64,000 nt of DNA from Parvibaculum sp. GTDB lineage: Bacteria > Pseudomonadota > Alphaproteobacteria > Parvibaculales > Parvibaculaceae. The stretch lies in contig JARLIS010000024.1 in assembly GCA_031291615.1 (NCBI GenBank), forward strand, positions 62,001-126,000, in the 5' to 3' direction. Shown here piece after piece: positions 8,651 through 16,903 of this stretch (the first letter of the stretch is position 1; each line of letters opens with the position of its first letter). The position numbers and the translations under genes are program-made. The notes beneath the pieces were generated by a model that saw nothing but the letters and a program-made list of their open reading frames with translations, did not search any database and was not told the DNA's origin.

Positions 8651-9546
8651 GCGGAAAGGGCGACGGGTTCGGGCGCGGAGAGCTTCCCGGTGTCGAGCCG
8701 CGCCGCGCCGGCGGCATCCGCCTGAAAGAGCCGCGCCCAGGCAAGCGCCCATGCCGGGTCCGCGACGCGGGCCGGGTGATAGCGCGGATTGAGGATGCGC
8801 AGCATCCTCGGAACGAGCTTTGCGAATATGCGTGCGAGCAGCCGGGCAAGCGCGAGGCGCGAGCGCAAGTCGCGCCACAGGCCGTCTTCCTTCAAGAGCG
8901 CGTGATAGGCGCCGCGCGTGCGCCAGAAGATGTGGCCCGTCGCATAGGCAAGGCCGAAGACGCGCCAGCCATAGCCGCCGACCACATGCTCGAAAACGTC
9001 GAAGGCGACGTTCTTGTGTTCGATCTCCTCGACGAAGTGCCAGAGAACGAGCGAGGCGACGCCGCTCTCGCCGCCGCCGAACAGAAACTCCCGGTCCTCG
9101 ATCAGCATATGCCCGATGGCGAGCGCCATGGACTCGAAGCCTTCCGCATAGGCGAGGTTGAAGGCGAGCGATTTCTCCGTGCCGAGCCGTGCATAATCCG
9201 CCGCGAGCCGCGCTTCGATCGCCTCGACCGAGCGATAGCCCTGCGCCCTCAGCGTGTCGTTGAAAATCCGGTGCTGTCGGTAATGCGCCGACTCTTGCCC
9301 GCAATAGAGATCGAGCTCGGCGGCGAGCTTCGGATCGGTGATCCTGCCCCGCGCCTCGCGCATCGTCTTGATGAGATAGGGTTCGAGATAGGGCATCGCC
9401 AGCGAGCCGGCATTGACGATCTGCGCAAATTCGGGCCGCGCCGCGTTCCAGTGCCCGGCGCTGCGCCGGACATAAGAAAAAGGCGGCCGCCGCAGCTTCA
9501 TGCGCGGCGCGTCAGCGGGTTCATTTGATCTTGTTCCGGCGTCCAT
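8647..9546 (-). CDS. Predicted metal-dependent hydrolase (PF10118, COG3687)
   Basis: A 299-residue protein of the PF10118 family, thought to have a ferritin-like helical fold with a dinuclear metal site. Visible metal-ligand-like motifs are CGQESAHYRQH (residues about 82-92), EGFE, and HFVEEIEHKNVAFD (around 168-181), which is the signature of the family. Its biochemical reaction is not established. It is translationally coupled to the StyC-like gene downstream by a four-base overlap and follows the SDR gene by 54 bases, pointing to a common operon. Confidence 0.8.
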   Translation of the reverse strand: MDAGTRSNEPADAPRMKLRRPPFSYVRRSAGHWNAARPEFAQIVNAGSLAMPYLEPYLIKTMREARGRITDPKLAAELDLYCGQESAHYRQHRIFNDTLRAQGYRSVEAIEARLAADYARLGTEKSLAFNLAYAEGFESMALAIGHMLIEDREFLFGGGESGVASLVLWHFVEEIEHKNVAFDVFEHVVGGYGWRVFGLAYATGHIFWRTRGAYHALLKEDGLWRDLRSRLALARLLARIFAKLVPRMLRILNPRYHPARVADPAWALAWARLFQADAAGAARLDTGKLSAPEPVALSA

Positions 9547-9600
9547 CGCTCCCCCCGAAGCCGGGACAAGCCTACTCCCGCGGTTGCCGCCTGTCTCGGA

Positions 9601-10449
9601 TCAGTTCTGGGCCTTGGAGAGCCCGGCAAGCACGTCGCCATCGGGCGCGCCCCGGAACATGACCTTGCCGTAGGAGGCGGGCAACAGCCGCACGAGCCAG
9701 TCGAGGATGCGCGCATCCATGCCGATCAGGATGCGCGGATTGTTCTTCCGGATGCCCTTGAGGATCGTCTGCGCCGCCTCGTCGGGCGTAGTGCGCGCAA
9801 GCCGGTCGAAGCCTGAGGCGGCCTCTTCGCGCACGGTCGTCTGCACGCTTTGCAGGAAGCGGGCATTGCGCATCACATTGGTTTTGACGCCGCCGGGATG
9901 AACGCAGGAAACCACGATGCCCGAGCCGCGCATCTCCTGGCGCAGCGCCTCGGTGAAACCGCGTATCGCGAATTTGGCGGAGTTATAGGCCGCCTGCGTC
10001 GGAACCGAGAAGAGCCCGAAGATGCTCGACACGTTGACGACATGGCCCGCGCCCTTCTTGCGAAGCTGCGGCAGAAAGGCCTTGGTGCCATAGACCATGC
10101 CCCAGAAGTCGATATTCATCACCCATTCGAAGTCTTCATAGGAAAGGTCTTCGACGGAAGCGACCTGCGCGACGCCGGCATTGTTGATGACGATGTCGGC
10201 CCCGCCGAACTGGGACTCGATCTCCTGCGCGAAGGCATAGACGGCCTCGCGCGACGACACGTCGAGGAGATAGGTCTGCACCTCGCCGCCCGCGGCCGTA
10301 ATCCGCGCCGCCGTTTCGGCGAGCCCCGTCCGGTCGACGTCGGAAATGGCAAGCCGCGCGCCTTCCCGCGCCAGGGCCACGGCCGTCGCCCGGCCGATGC
10401 CGCTCGCAGCGCCCGTCACCACCGCAACCTTGCCCCTGATCTCCGTCAT
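9601..10449 (-). CDS. Short-chain dehydrogenase/reductase
   Basis: A classical SDR of 282 residues: NAD(P)-binding TGAASGIG at residues 13-20, NNAG, and the active-site Ser and YNSAK (Tyr near 156). The ATG at 10449 is preferred to an upstream in-frame codon at 10470 because GAGGAC lies at ribosome-binding distance before it and the Rossmann strand then starts at the usual place. Asp in the ISDVD strand end suggests NAD preference. It is the first gene of the minus-strand run and is divergent from the acyl-CoA dehydrogenase gene, with the 21-bp palindrome 10494-10514 between them. Confidence 0.9.
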   Translation of the reverse strand: MTEIRGKVAVVTGAASGIGRATAVALAREGARLAISDVDRTGLAETAARITAAGGEVQTYLLDVSSREAVYAFAQEIESQFGGADIVINNAGVAQVASVEDLSYEDFEWVMNIDFWGMVYGTKAFLPQLRKKGAGHVVNVSSIFGLFSVPTQAAYNSAKFAIRGFTEALRQEMRGSGIVVSCVHPGGVKTNVMRNARFLQSVQTTVREEAASGFDRLARTTPDEAAQTILKGIRKNNPRILIGMDARILDWLVRLLPASYGKVMFRGAPDGDVLAGLSKAQN

Positions 10450-10493
10450 GTCCGTCCTCTCGATGCTCAACCCGCGAAACGGGGCCTAAACTA

Positions 10494-10514
10494 TGACAAA
10501 TCGACAATTTGTCA
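10494..10514. promoter_or_regulatory. 21-bp palindromic operator candidate between divergent SDR and acyl-CoA dehydrogenase genes
   Basis: TGACAAAT-N5-ATTTGTCA is a perfect 8+8 inverted repeat with a five-base spacer. It lies 45 bases before the SDR start and 70 bases before the acyl-CoA dehydrogenase start, so one dimeric regulator could control both directions. Size and symmetry fit TetR- or FadR-type operators. Which protein binds it is not visible here; the TetR gene at 6096 has a different palindrome in front of it. Confidence 0.6.
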
Positions 10515-10583
10515 CGAGCTATTGGACCTCCGCCGCATCGGCCCCTTATGCTCGCTCAACAGAAAACGCCAGGGGAGAAGACG

Positions 10584-11801
10584 ATGCAGGTTCAGCCTAT
10601 TCCGGGCCTCGACAACGAGATCAACGACATTCGCCTGATGACGGCGAAAATCGTCTCGGAGGACATCATCCCCTCCGAGGCCGTGCTCTACAAAGGCGGC
10701 GAGGAGGCTAAGGCCCGCCGCAAGGCCATCTCGGCCAAGGTCAAGGAACAGGGCCTCTGGGCGCCGCATCTGCCCGAGGAATATGGCGGCATGGGCATCG
10801 GCTTCCTGAAGCATGCCTATATGAACGAAATCCTCGCCTGGTCGCCTTTCTCGGCGCGCCTCTTCGGCGTCGTCGCGCCCAATTCCGGCAACCAGAAGAT
10901 CCTGCTGAAATACGGCACCCCCGAGCAGAAGAAGAAATGGCTCGAGCCTCTCGTCGCCGGCGAGATCGAAAGCTGCTTCTCCATGACCGAGCCCGACCAG
11001 CCCGGCTCCGACCCTTACGCGATCCAGACCCGCGCGGTGAAGGACGGCGACCATTGGGTGATCAACGGGCACAAATGGTTCACCTCGAACGGCCGCGCCG
11101 CCGACATCGCCATCGTCATGTGCCGCACCGAACAGGCAGACGGCAAGGGCGGCGTGAAGGACAAGATGACCCAGATCATCGTGCCGATGGACACGCCCGG
11201 CGTGAACATCATCCGCTCGGTGCCCGTCTGGGGCCATACCGGCGGCGACCATTGCGAGATCAGATACGAGAATGTGCGCGTGCCCGCCGAAAACCAGCTC
11301 GGCCGCACCGGCACCGGCCATCAGGCCGCGCAGGACCGCCTCGGCGAAGGCCGCGTTTTCCACTGCATGAATTCGATCGGCCAGATGTGGCGCGCCTTCG
11401 ACCTTATGTGCAAGCGCGCCGTCAGCCGCGACGTACATGGCGGCAAGCTCGAAACCAAGCAGTTCGCGCAAGGCATGATCGCCGACAGCTACATGGACAT
11501 TCAGGCCGCCCGCCTGATGACCATCCATTGCGCCAACAAGATGGAAGCCGGCCACGACCCCCGCGCCGACATTTCCGCCATCAAGGTTTTCGTCCCCGCC
11601 GCCTTCACCCGCGTCGTCGACAGGGCGATCCAGATGCACGGCGCGCTGGGCGTCTCCGGCGACACGCCGCTTGCCGGCATGTATCTCGGCGCACGCACGC
11701 TCAGGATCGCCGACGGGCCCGATGAAGTTCATCGTATTGTCATCGCGAAGAGCGTACTCAAATGTTACCACGATGGCATGAGTTGGGATTTCGGCGCGTG
11801 A
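10584..11801 (+). CDS. Acyl-CoA dehydrogenase family protein
   Basis: A 405-residue FAD-dependent flavoenzyme that introduces an alpha-beta double bond into acyl-CoA. Family features include the FSMTEPD...GSDP flavin-binding segment, the HKWFTSNGRAADI beta-domain strand, and the C-terminal helical domain with AIQMHGALGVSGDTPLA, which carries the conserved QxxGGxG-like FAD contact in variant form. The ATG at 10584 follows GGGGAGAAG; upstream frame has no better start. The sequence is of the ACAD10/11-like subgroup by overall appearance; substrate length or branching is not readable. Divergent from the SDR operon with a shared palindrome. Confidence 0.9.
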   Translation: MQVQPIPGLDNEINDIRLMTAKIVSEDIIPSEAVLYKGGEEAKARRKAISAKVKEQGLWAPHLPEEYGGMGIGFLKHAYMNEILAWSPFSARLFGVVAPNSGNQKILLKYGTPEQKKKWLEPLVAGEIESCFSMTEPDQPGSDPYAIQTRAVKDGDHWVINGHKWFTSNGRAADIAIVMCRTEQADGKGGVKDKMTQIIVPMDTPGVNIIRSVPVWGHTGGDHCEIRYENVRVPAENQLGRTGTGHQAAQDRLGEGRVFHCMNSIGQMWRAFDLMCKRAVSRDVHGGKLETKQFAQGMIADSYMDIQAARLMTIHCANKMEAGHDPRADISAIKVFVPAAFTRVVDRAIQMHGALGVSGDTPLAGMYLGARTLRIADGPDEVHRIVIAKSVLKCYHDGMSWDFGA

Positions 11802-11856
11802 GCGATTCGCATCCCGCTCACGGAGTCCGGAGCGAGAAAACCCGGAGCAGGAGACG

Positions 11857-13224
11857 ATGGCGGCAAGCGACAGCGATGCGAAGATGATCGGCGAACGCGC
11901 GCGCGGCCTTGCCGGACGCTGGAGCGGTGCGCGCACCTTCACGCTCGCGGCCGCCGCCGTCTTCAGCCTCCTCTATGCGACCGGGTCGCTCCGTTTCTGG
12001 CCGGCCTTTTTCGCCTTCGTCGTGCTCGCCTGCGTCGTCTTTCTGCGCGGCTTGCTCACCGGCGAAGCAGGTGGGACGAAACTCGCGCCGTCCGCCGTGC
12101 CACAGAACGCCGTCGCCGCGCTCTCCACGGGCGCGGGCCGCGTCATCCTCAACGAGCTGCCCGATCCGCTGATCGTTCTCGACGGCGGCGGCCGCGTGCT
12201 CTTCGGCAACCGCGCCGCCGAGGCGCTGATCGGCCCCTCGGCGCTCGGCAAGCATGTCGCCGCGGTGCTGCGCAGCGCGCCCCTCATCACGGCGGTCGAT
12301 GAAATCCTGAAAGGCGGTGAGGCGCGCGCCGTCGAATGGAGCCTGCCCGTTCCGATCGAGCGCCACTACAACGCCTTCATCACGCCGATCGACACCGATG
12401 CGACGCCCGTGATCGGCGCGCCGGTGGTCGCGGGCCCCCGCCGCCGCACCCGCTCCGTGCTCCTGCTTCTCCGCGATGTCACGGAGCAGCGCCGCGTCGA
12501 ATCCATGCGCGTCGATTTCATCGCCTTCGCCAGCCATGAATTGAAGACGCCGCTCGCCTCCCTGTCCGGTTTCATCGACACGCTGAGGGGCCACGCGAAA
12601 AACGATCCCGCGGCGCAGGAGCGGTTCCTCGAAATCATGGCCGAGCAGGCGGGCCGCATGCGCCGCCTGATCGAGGATCTGTTGTCGCTGTCGCGCATCG
12701 AGCTGCGCGAGCATGTGCGGCCCGACAGCGTCGTCGATTTCTTCGGCGTCGCCAGCGACATCGCCGACGGCTTGACGCCGCTTGCCGAGCAGAACGGCGT
12801 CGAAATCACGGTCTCGGCGCCGGCGAACCTGCCGCGCGTTCGCGGCGACCGCGAGGAGCTCGGCCAGGTCGTGCAGAATCTCGCCGACAATGCGCTGCGC
12901 TATGGCCGCGCGGGCAAGCGCGTCGAGATCACGCTCGCGCCGGACAGCCGGGCGGGGCGTCCCATGGTCCGCCTCAGCGTCCGCGATCACGGGCCCGGCA
13001 TCTCGCGCGAACACCTGCCGCGCCTCACCGAGCGCTTCTACCGGGTCGATGCGGCGGCAAGCCGGGCCAAGGGCGGCACCGGCCTCGGCCTCGCCATCGT
13101 CAAGCACATCGTTAACCGCCACCAGGGCACGCTGACCATCGACAGCGAGCTGGGGCAGGGGGCGACCTTCTCCGTGCTGATTCCAGTTGCCGAAGAGCCC
13201 CGGATTTCCGCCGCCGGGAGCTGA
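11857..13224 (+). CDS. phoR: Phosphate regulon sensor histidine kinase PhoR
   Basis: A 455-residue membrane sensor kinase. Two adjacent hydrophobic segments lie at about residues 26-66, followed by a PAS-like region, the dimerization/phosphoacceptor motif FASHELKTPLAS with His227, the N-box (NLADNALRYG), DHGPGIS and GTGLGLAIVKHI. The phoU and phoB genes downstream identify it as PhoR, which phosphorylates PhoB when phosphate is scarce. The usual pstSCAB transporter genes are not placed between phoR and phoU here; only 149 bases separate them. Confidence 0.92.
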   Translation: MAASDSDAKMIGERARGLAGRWSGARTFTLAAAAVFSLLYATGSLRFWPAFFAFVVLACVVFLRGLLTGEAGGTKLAPSAVPQNAVAALSTGAGRVILNELPDPLIVLDGGGRVLFGNRAAEALIGPSALGKHVAAVLRSAPLITAVDEILKGGEARAVEWSLPVPIERHYNAFITPIDTDATPVIGAPVVAGPRRRTRSVLLLLRDVTEQRRVESMRVDFIAFASHELKTPLASLSGFIDTLRGHAKNDPAAQERFLEIMAEQAGRMRRLIEDLLSLSRIELREHVRPDSVVDFFGVASDIADGLTPLAEQNGVEITVSAPANLPRVRGDREELGQVVQNLADNALRYGRAGKRVEITLAPDSRAGRPMVRLSVRDHGPGISREHLPRLTERFYRVDAAASRAKGGTGLGLAIVKHIVNRHQGTLTIDSELGQGATFSVLIPVAEEPRISAAGS

Positions 13225-13244
13225 AAAAGCCCCGATCTGGTACC

Positions 13245-13273
13245 TTGTCGCAAAATCGACATGTAACTGTCGT
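13245..13273 (+). promoter_or_regulatory. Possible degenerate Pho box: three 7-mers at 11-bp spacing
   Basis: TTGTCGC, TCGACAT and CTGTCGT are each separated by four A-rich bases, giving an 11-base period like PhoB direct repeats (consensus CTGTCAT). The last copy matches 6 of 7 bases; the other two only 4 of 7. It lies 100 bases before phoU. A TATAGT hexamer at 13314-13319 could be a -10, but at 40 bases it is too far from the repeats for the standard PhoB geometry. Confidence 0.35.
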
Positions 13274-13373
13274 AAACCCTTCGCGGCCCGGCACTAGTTT
13301 CGCCCGCAGCTTGTATAGTGAGGCTTTGGCCCCACGCGGCGGACCGGACGATCCGGGCGAACAGGAGAGAGGC

Positions 13374-14084
13374 GTGACCGACCACACAGTCAAGTCGTTC
13401 CAGGAAGAACTCGACGGCATCTCTGCAAGCATCGCCCAGATGGGCGGCCTGACCGAGGCCCAGCTTGCCGGCGCCATCGAAAGCGTCTCCCGCCGCGACA
13501 CCCAGCTTGCCGAACGGACCGTGCAGGAAGACCGCCGGATCGACATTCTTGAACAGGAAATCGAGTCGCGCGCCGTGCGCGTCATCGCGCTTCGCCAGCC
13601 CATGGCGTCCGATCTTCGCGAAGCCATCTCGGCGATCAAGATTTCGTCGGACCTCGAGCGTATCGGCGACCTCGCCAAGAACATCGCCAAGCGCGCCCTC
13701 GTCATTCAGGGCGACTTCGAAACGCCGGCCCGCCTGATCCAGGGCATCACCCGCATGGGCCGTCTTGCGCAAGGCCAGCTCAAGTCGGTGCTCGACGCCT
13801 TTTCCAACCGCGACGCCCAGATTGCGATGGAAGTCTGGCGCGGCGACGAGGAAATCGACGAAATGTACAACTCGGTCTTCCGCGAGTTGCTGACCTACAT
13901 GATGGAAGATCCGCGCACCATCGGCGTCTGTACCCATCTCCTCTTCATCGCGAAGAACATCGAACGTATCGGCGACCATGCGACCAACATCGCCGAGACG
14001 GTGAGCTATGTCGTGACCGGCGAGTACGTATCCGACGATCGTCCCAAGGGCGACAAGACGAGCTCGACGACGGTCGGCGTCTAA
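13374..14084 (+). CDS. phoU: Phosphate signaling complex protein PhoU
   Basis: A 236-residue all-helical protein with the two PhoU repeats, each with the E-x-x-x-D metal-binding pattern (for example SSDLERIGDLAKNIAKRA and IAKNIERIGDHATNIAE). PhoU represses PhoR signaling when phosphate is available. The GTG at 13374 is chosen because AGGAGAG precedes it and the product starts exactly where PhoU proteins do (VTDHTVKSFQEEL). phoB starts 20 bases downstream, so they share a transcript. Confidence 0.95.
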   Translation: MTDHTVKSFQEELDGISASIAQMGGLTEAQLAGAIESVSRRDTQLAERTVQEDRRIDILEQEIESRAVRVIALRQPMASDLREAISAIKISSDLERIGDLAKNIAKRALVIQGDFETPARLIQGITRMGRLAQGQLKSVLDAFSNRDAQIAMEVWRGDEEIDEMYNSVFRELLTYMMEDPRTIGVCTHLLFIAKNIERIGDHATNIAETVSYVVTGEYVSDDRPKGDKTSSTTVGV

Positions 14085-14104
14085 ATGAAGGTGAACACCG
14101 AGCC

Positions 14105-14851
14105 ATGTCGATCAGCATGCAGGAACGCGAAACTCCGGCGGTTTTCGAGCGCCGGATGAAACCAACCGTCATGATCGTCGAGGATGAGGAGGCGCTTTCG
14201 ACGCTCCTCCAGTACAATCTCGACAAGGAAGGCTACAAGATCGTCGCCGCCGCCGACGGCGAAGAAGCCGCGATGATGATCCGCGAAGTGACGCCAGATC
14301 TCGTGCTGCTCGACTGGATGTTACCCGGCCTTTCCGGCATCGAGCTTTGCCGCCGCCTGCGCGGCAGGCCCGAAACGCGCAACCTGCCGATCATCATGAT
14401 CACGGCGCGCGGCGAGGAAGCAGATCGCATTCGCGGCCTCGACACCGGCGCCGACGACTATGTGACGAAGCCCTTCTCGATGACGGAGCTGCTCGCCCGC
14501 ATCCGCGCCGTCATGCGCCGCATCCGCCCGGCCCTGACCGAAGACCTCGTCACCTTCGGCGACATCGTCATCGACCGCGCCGCCCACCGCGTCCGTCGCG
14601 GCGAGCGCGAGGTGCATCTCGGACCGACCGAATATAGCCTCCTCGATCATCTGATCCAGCATCCCGGTCGCGTCTTCAGCCGCGAACAGCTTCTCGACGC
14701 GGTCTGGGGCTCGGACGTCTATGTCGAAGCCCGCACCGTCGACGTCCATGTCGGCAGGCTCCGCAAGGCGCTCAACGAGAAAAACGAGAAAGACCCGATC
14801 CGTACCGTGCGCTCCGCCGGCTACTCGCTCGACGAACAGTTTCGCGGCTGA
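14105..14851 (+). CDS. phoB: Phosphate regulon response regulator PhoB
   Basis: An OmpR/PhoB-class activator of 248 residues from the ATG at 14105, or 231 from the ATG at 14156, which would match the usual length. Receiver domain: acidic pair VEDEE, phosphoacceptor Asp70 (LVLLDWMLPG), TAR and TKPFS. The C-terminal winged helix includes GPTEYSLLDHLIQHPGRVFS and RTVDVHVGRLRKAL. It is last in phoR-phoU-phoB and is followed by a clear hairpin terminator. Confidence 0.95.
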   Translation: MSISMQERETPAVFERRMKPTVMIVEDEEALSTLLQYNLDKEGYKIVAAADGEEAAMMIREVTPDLVLLDWMLPGLSGIELCRRLRGRPETRNLPIIMITARGEEADRIRGLDTGADDYVTKPFSMTELLARIRAVMRRIRPALTEDLVTFGDIVIDRAAHRVRRGEREVHLGPTEYSLLDHLIQHPGRVFSREQLLDAVWGSDVYVEARTVDVHVGRLRKALNEKNEKDPIRTVRSAGYSLDEQFRG

Positions 14852-14874
14852 CGACCCTGATCCAGCGCAACAAA

Positions 14875-14907
14875 AAACCGGCGCCCTGCGGAAGCAGGCG
14901 CCGGTTT
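14875..14907. terminator. Intrinsic terminator between phoB and gcrA
   Basis: A hairpin with arms AAACCGGCGCC(C)TGC and GCAGGCGCCGGTTT, a GGAA loop and one bulged base, followed by TTTCTTTA on the plus strand. The A-rich left flank makes it usable in the gcrA direction also, so it probably ends both convergent transcripts. Confidence 0.85.
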
Positions 14908-14929
14908 CTTTATGGGCCTCACGCGGCTT

Positions 14930-15436
14930 TCAGATCGCGAAGCTGTCCTTGCGCGTCCGGTCGCGGTTGCGCCGGGGCTGCACGGGCTGATAGGCCAGCC
15001 GCGCATGTTCGGTGCAATAGGGCGCATTGCTGTCGGCGCCGCGTCCGCAGAAATGGAAACCCGGACGGCCCGGATCGCCGATCGGCCACTTGCAGGTATG
15101 CTCGGTGAGCGTGAGCACCGTCGCCCGCTCGGCAGGCTCCAGCATCTGCGCTTCGGGCCGCACGGCCTCGGCGCGCACCGCTTCCACTTCGGCCCGGGCG
15201 GCTTCATGGCGCTCGGCGACGAGCGGATCGGGACGACCCCGCATCAGCGTCCGCGTTGTCTGCGGGCGCGGCCTTGCGGGCCGGCTCGGCGTCGCCCGGC
15301 CGGAAAGGCCGAGACGGTGTACCTTGCCGATCACGGCATTGCGCGTCACGCCGCCAAGCTGCTTGGCGACCTGACTGGCGCTCAGGCCGTCGCCCCAGAG
15401 CTTCTTCAACATTTCTACGCGTTCATCGGTCCACAT
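14930..15436 (-). CDS. gcrA: Cell-cycle regulator GcrA
   Basis: A 168-residue sigma70 cofactor that activates promoters carrying CcrM-methylated GANTC sites in alphaproteobacteria. The N-terminus (MWTDERVEMLKKLW, then VTRNAVIGKVHRLGLSGR) is the diagnostic GcrA helix-turn-helix; a charged variable linker and a conserved Cys-rich C-terminal part (CKWPIGDPGRPGFHFCG...YCTEHARLAYQP) complete it. Full length. The leader to the next divergent gene contains no GANTC that I could see, and a small CCCGCG/CGCGGG hairpin at 15474-15489. Confidence 0.96.
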   Translation of the reverse strand: MWTDERVEMLKKLWGDGLSASQVAKQLGGVTRNAVIGKVHRLGLSGRATPSRPARPRPQTTRTLMRGRPDPLVAERHEAARAEVEAVRAEAVRPEAQMLEPAERATVLTLTEHTCKWPIGDPGRPGFHFCGRGADSNAPYCTEHARLAYQPVQPRRNRDRTRKDSFAI

Positions 15437-15767
15437 GGCTTTACCTTCCCCTCGCCCCTATATCCGAGCCTGTCCCGCGGGTTCGCGGGGGCCGATCCGG
15501 GGCCGTGTTAGGCAGGCGGCGCGCCCGCTCGCAAAGGCAGAACGCCGCAAAGGCCGCGATCAATCCGACCTACTAGATTTCGTGGCCCTTAACTCTAAAT
15601 ATACAAGATCGGGGTAAGGGCCCGCAATGGGCGTAGGCCCTGGTAAATTCCTTATCCACAGAAAAGCGGCCCGAAAGGCGAGGGGCCCGCGCATTTGCCT
15701 CAATCGGCGGGAGCGCGTAAAGCTCGCCGGCAAGGGCGCGAGAAAGCCCGGACGAGGGAGAAACTTC
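15437..15767. other. Divergent intergenic region gcrA / ABC-2 permease
   Basis: These 331 bases separate the divergent starts of gcrA and the permease gene. I see a short hairpin (15474-15489), an A+T-rich stretch at 15590-15610 (TTAACTCTAAATATACAAG) that may hold promoter elements for either side, and an AGGGCC/GGCCCT repeat around 15617-15640. No convincing -35/-10 pair, operator, small gene or riboswitch motif was recognised. Confidence 0.4.
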
Positions 15768-16586
15768 ATGAGCGTGACGCAGCAATTCGCCTTTCCGCCC
15801 GCAGGAACGCGCCGTTTCGGGGCCGTCAACTGGCTCGGTACATGGACGCTCTACGTGAAGGAAGTGCGGCGCTTCACGAAAATCATGACACAGACGATCC
15901 TCGCTCCCGTCATCACCACGCTGCTCTACCTTGCCGTTTTCGCCCTTTCCGTCGGCAGTCTCCGGCCCGCCATCCACGGCGTTCCCTTCATCGAGTTCCT
16001 GGCGCCCGGCCTCATCATGATGACGATGATCCAGAACGCCTTCGCCAACACCTCTTCCTCGCTGCTGATCGCCAAGGTGCAGGGCAATATCGTCGACATA
16101 TTGATGCCGCCCCTGTCGCCCGGCGAACTCAACACAGGGATTGCGCTTGCCGGCGTCTCACGCGGCGTCGTCGTCGGCACGGTGACGGGCCTCGGCATGC
16201 TGCCCTTCGTCCACATGGGCGTCGCCCATCTCTGGGCCATTCTCTTCTATGCCGTCGGCGCCTCGCTGATGCTGTCGCTGCTCGGCATGCTGGGCGGCAT
16301 CTGGTCGGAGAAGTTCGACCACCTTCAGGCCATGACCAACTTCATCCTGCTGCCGCTGACCTTCCTCTCAGGTACCTTCTATTCGGTCGACCAGCTTCCC
16401 GCCTTCGCCCATACGATCACCCACTGGAACCCTGTCTTCTACCTGATCGACGGCTTCCGCTACGGCTTCACCGGCCATGCCGACGGCTCGATCCTGATCG
16501 GCGTCTCGCTCACCATAGGCGTTAACGCCGTCCTCTGGCTCGTCACCGACCGCCTGTTTCGGACCGGCTACCGGCTGAAGAGCTGA
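15768..16586 (+). CDS. ABC-2 type transporter permease
   Basis: A 272-residue inner-membrane permease with six predicted helices and the ABC-2 signature near the end of the membrane domain (LPLTFLSGTFYSVDQLP, then WNPVFYLIDGFRYGFTG), as in YadH and NodJ. The ATG at 15768 is preceded by GAGGGAGAAAC. No ATP-binding subunit gene is next to it, which is unusual because YadG-YadH types are normally adjacent; it may pair with an ATPase encoded elsewhere. Substrate unknown (drugs, polysaccharides or lipids in relatives). A terminator follows at 16688-16711. Confidence 0.88.
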   Translation: MSVTQQFAFPPAGTRRFGAVNWLGTWTLYVKEVRRFTKIMTQTILAPVITTLLYLAVFALSVGSLRPAIHGVPFIEFLAPGLIMMTMIQNAFANTSSSLLIAKVQGNIVDILMPPLSPGELNTGIALAGVSRGVVVGTVTGLGMLPFVHMGVAHLWAILFYAVGASLMLSLLGMLGGIWSEKFDHLQAMTNFILLPLTFLSGTFYSVDQLPAFAHTITHWNPVFYLIDGFRYGFTGHADGSILIGVSLTIGVNAVLWLVTDRLFRTGYRLKS

Positions 16587-16903
16587 GGGCCTAAACGCCC
16601 GTCCGGGCTTGAAATTCGGGGCCCGGCCATCCGGGCCCGATTGACAGTCACAGGGCCTATCCGTAATACTCCCTCACTTCTCGGAGGGCCGCCGGCATCT
16701 GGCGGCTTTTTCTATTGGCGTACGGTTGATCGAATGATCCTGAACGGGAAACGACGAGGCTGATGGGACGCAAGGGGCGAAAGCCGCCCCTGACGCTGTC
16801 TGTTGCCTAGCCGCATTCCCCTGCCGTCGCCTGGCCTAGCGATGCTCACACCACATTTCATGAGCGCCGCGGGTCCAGGGATTTTAGAGAAGGACCTGAT
16901 CCC
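16587..16903. other. Intergenic region before argD
   Basis: The 317 bases hold the permease terminator (16688-16711) and then about 190 bases of argD leader. The leader contains an inverted repeat AGGGGC/GCCCCT (16773-16791). No ARG-box-like operator, riboswitch or small ORF with a good ribosome-binding site could be supported. The promoter of the arg operon must lie here but was not resolved. Confidence 0.4.
16688..16711 (+). terminator. Intrinsic terminator after ABC-2 permease gene
   Basis: GCCGCC, a seven-base loop GGCATCT, GGCGGC and then TTTTT: a compact six-bp G/C stem with a T run, 102 bases after the permease stop codon, on the plus strand. Confidence 0.75.

Noticed and set aside
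8651..9304. N-terminal extension of the StyC-like gene
   Set aside because: It is an Arg-rich shadow of the PF10118 gene; the ATGA overlap at 8647-8650 and the hydrophobic start fix the shorter gene.
10512..11942. 476-residue minus-strand frame
   Set aside because: Exact antisense of the acyl-CoA dehydrogenase, which has all flavoenzyme motifs.
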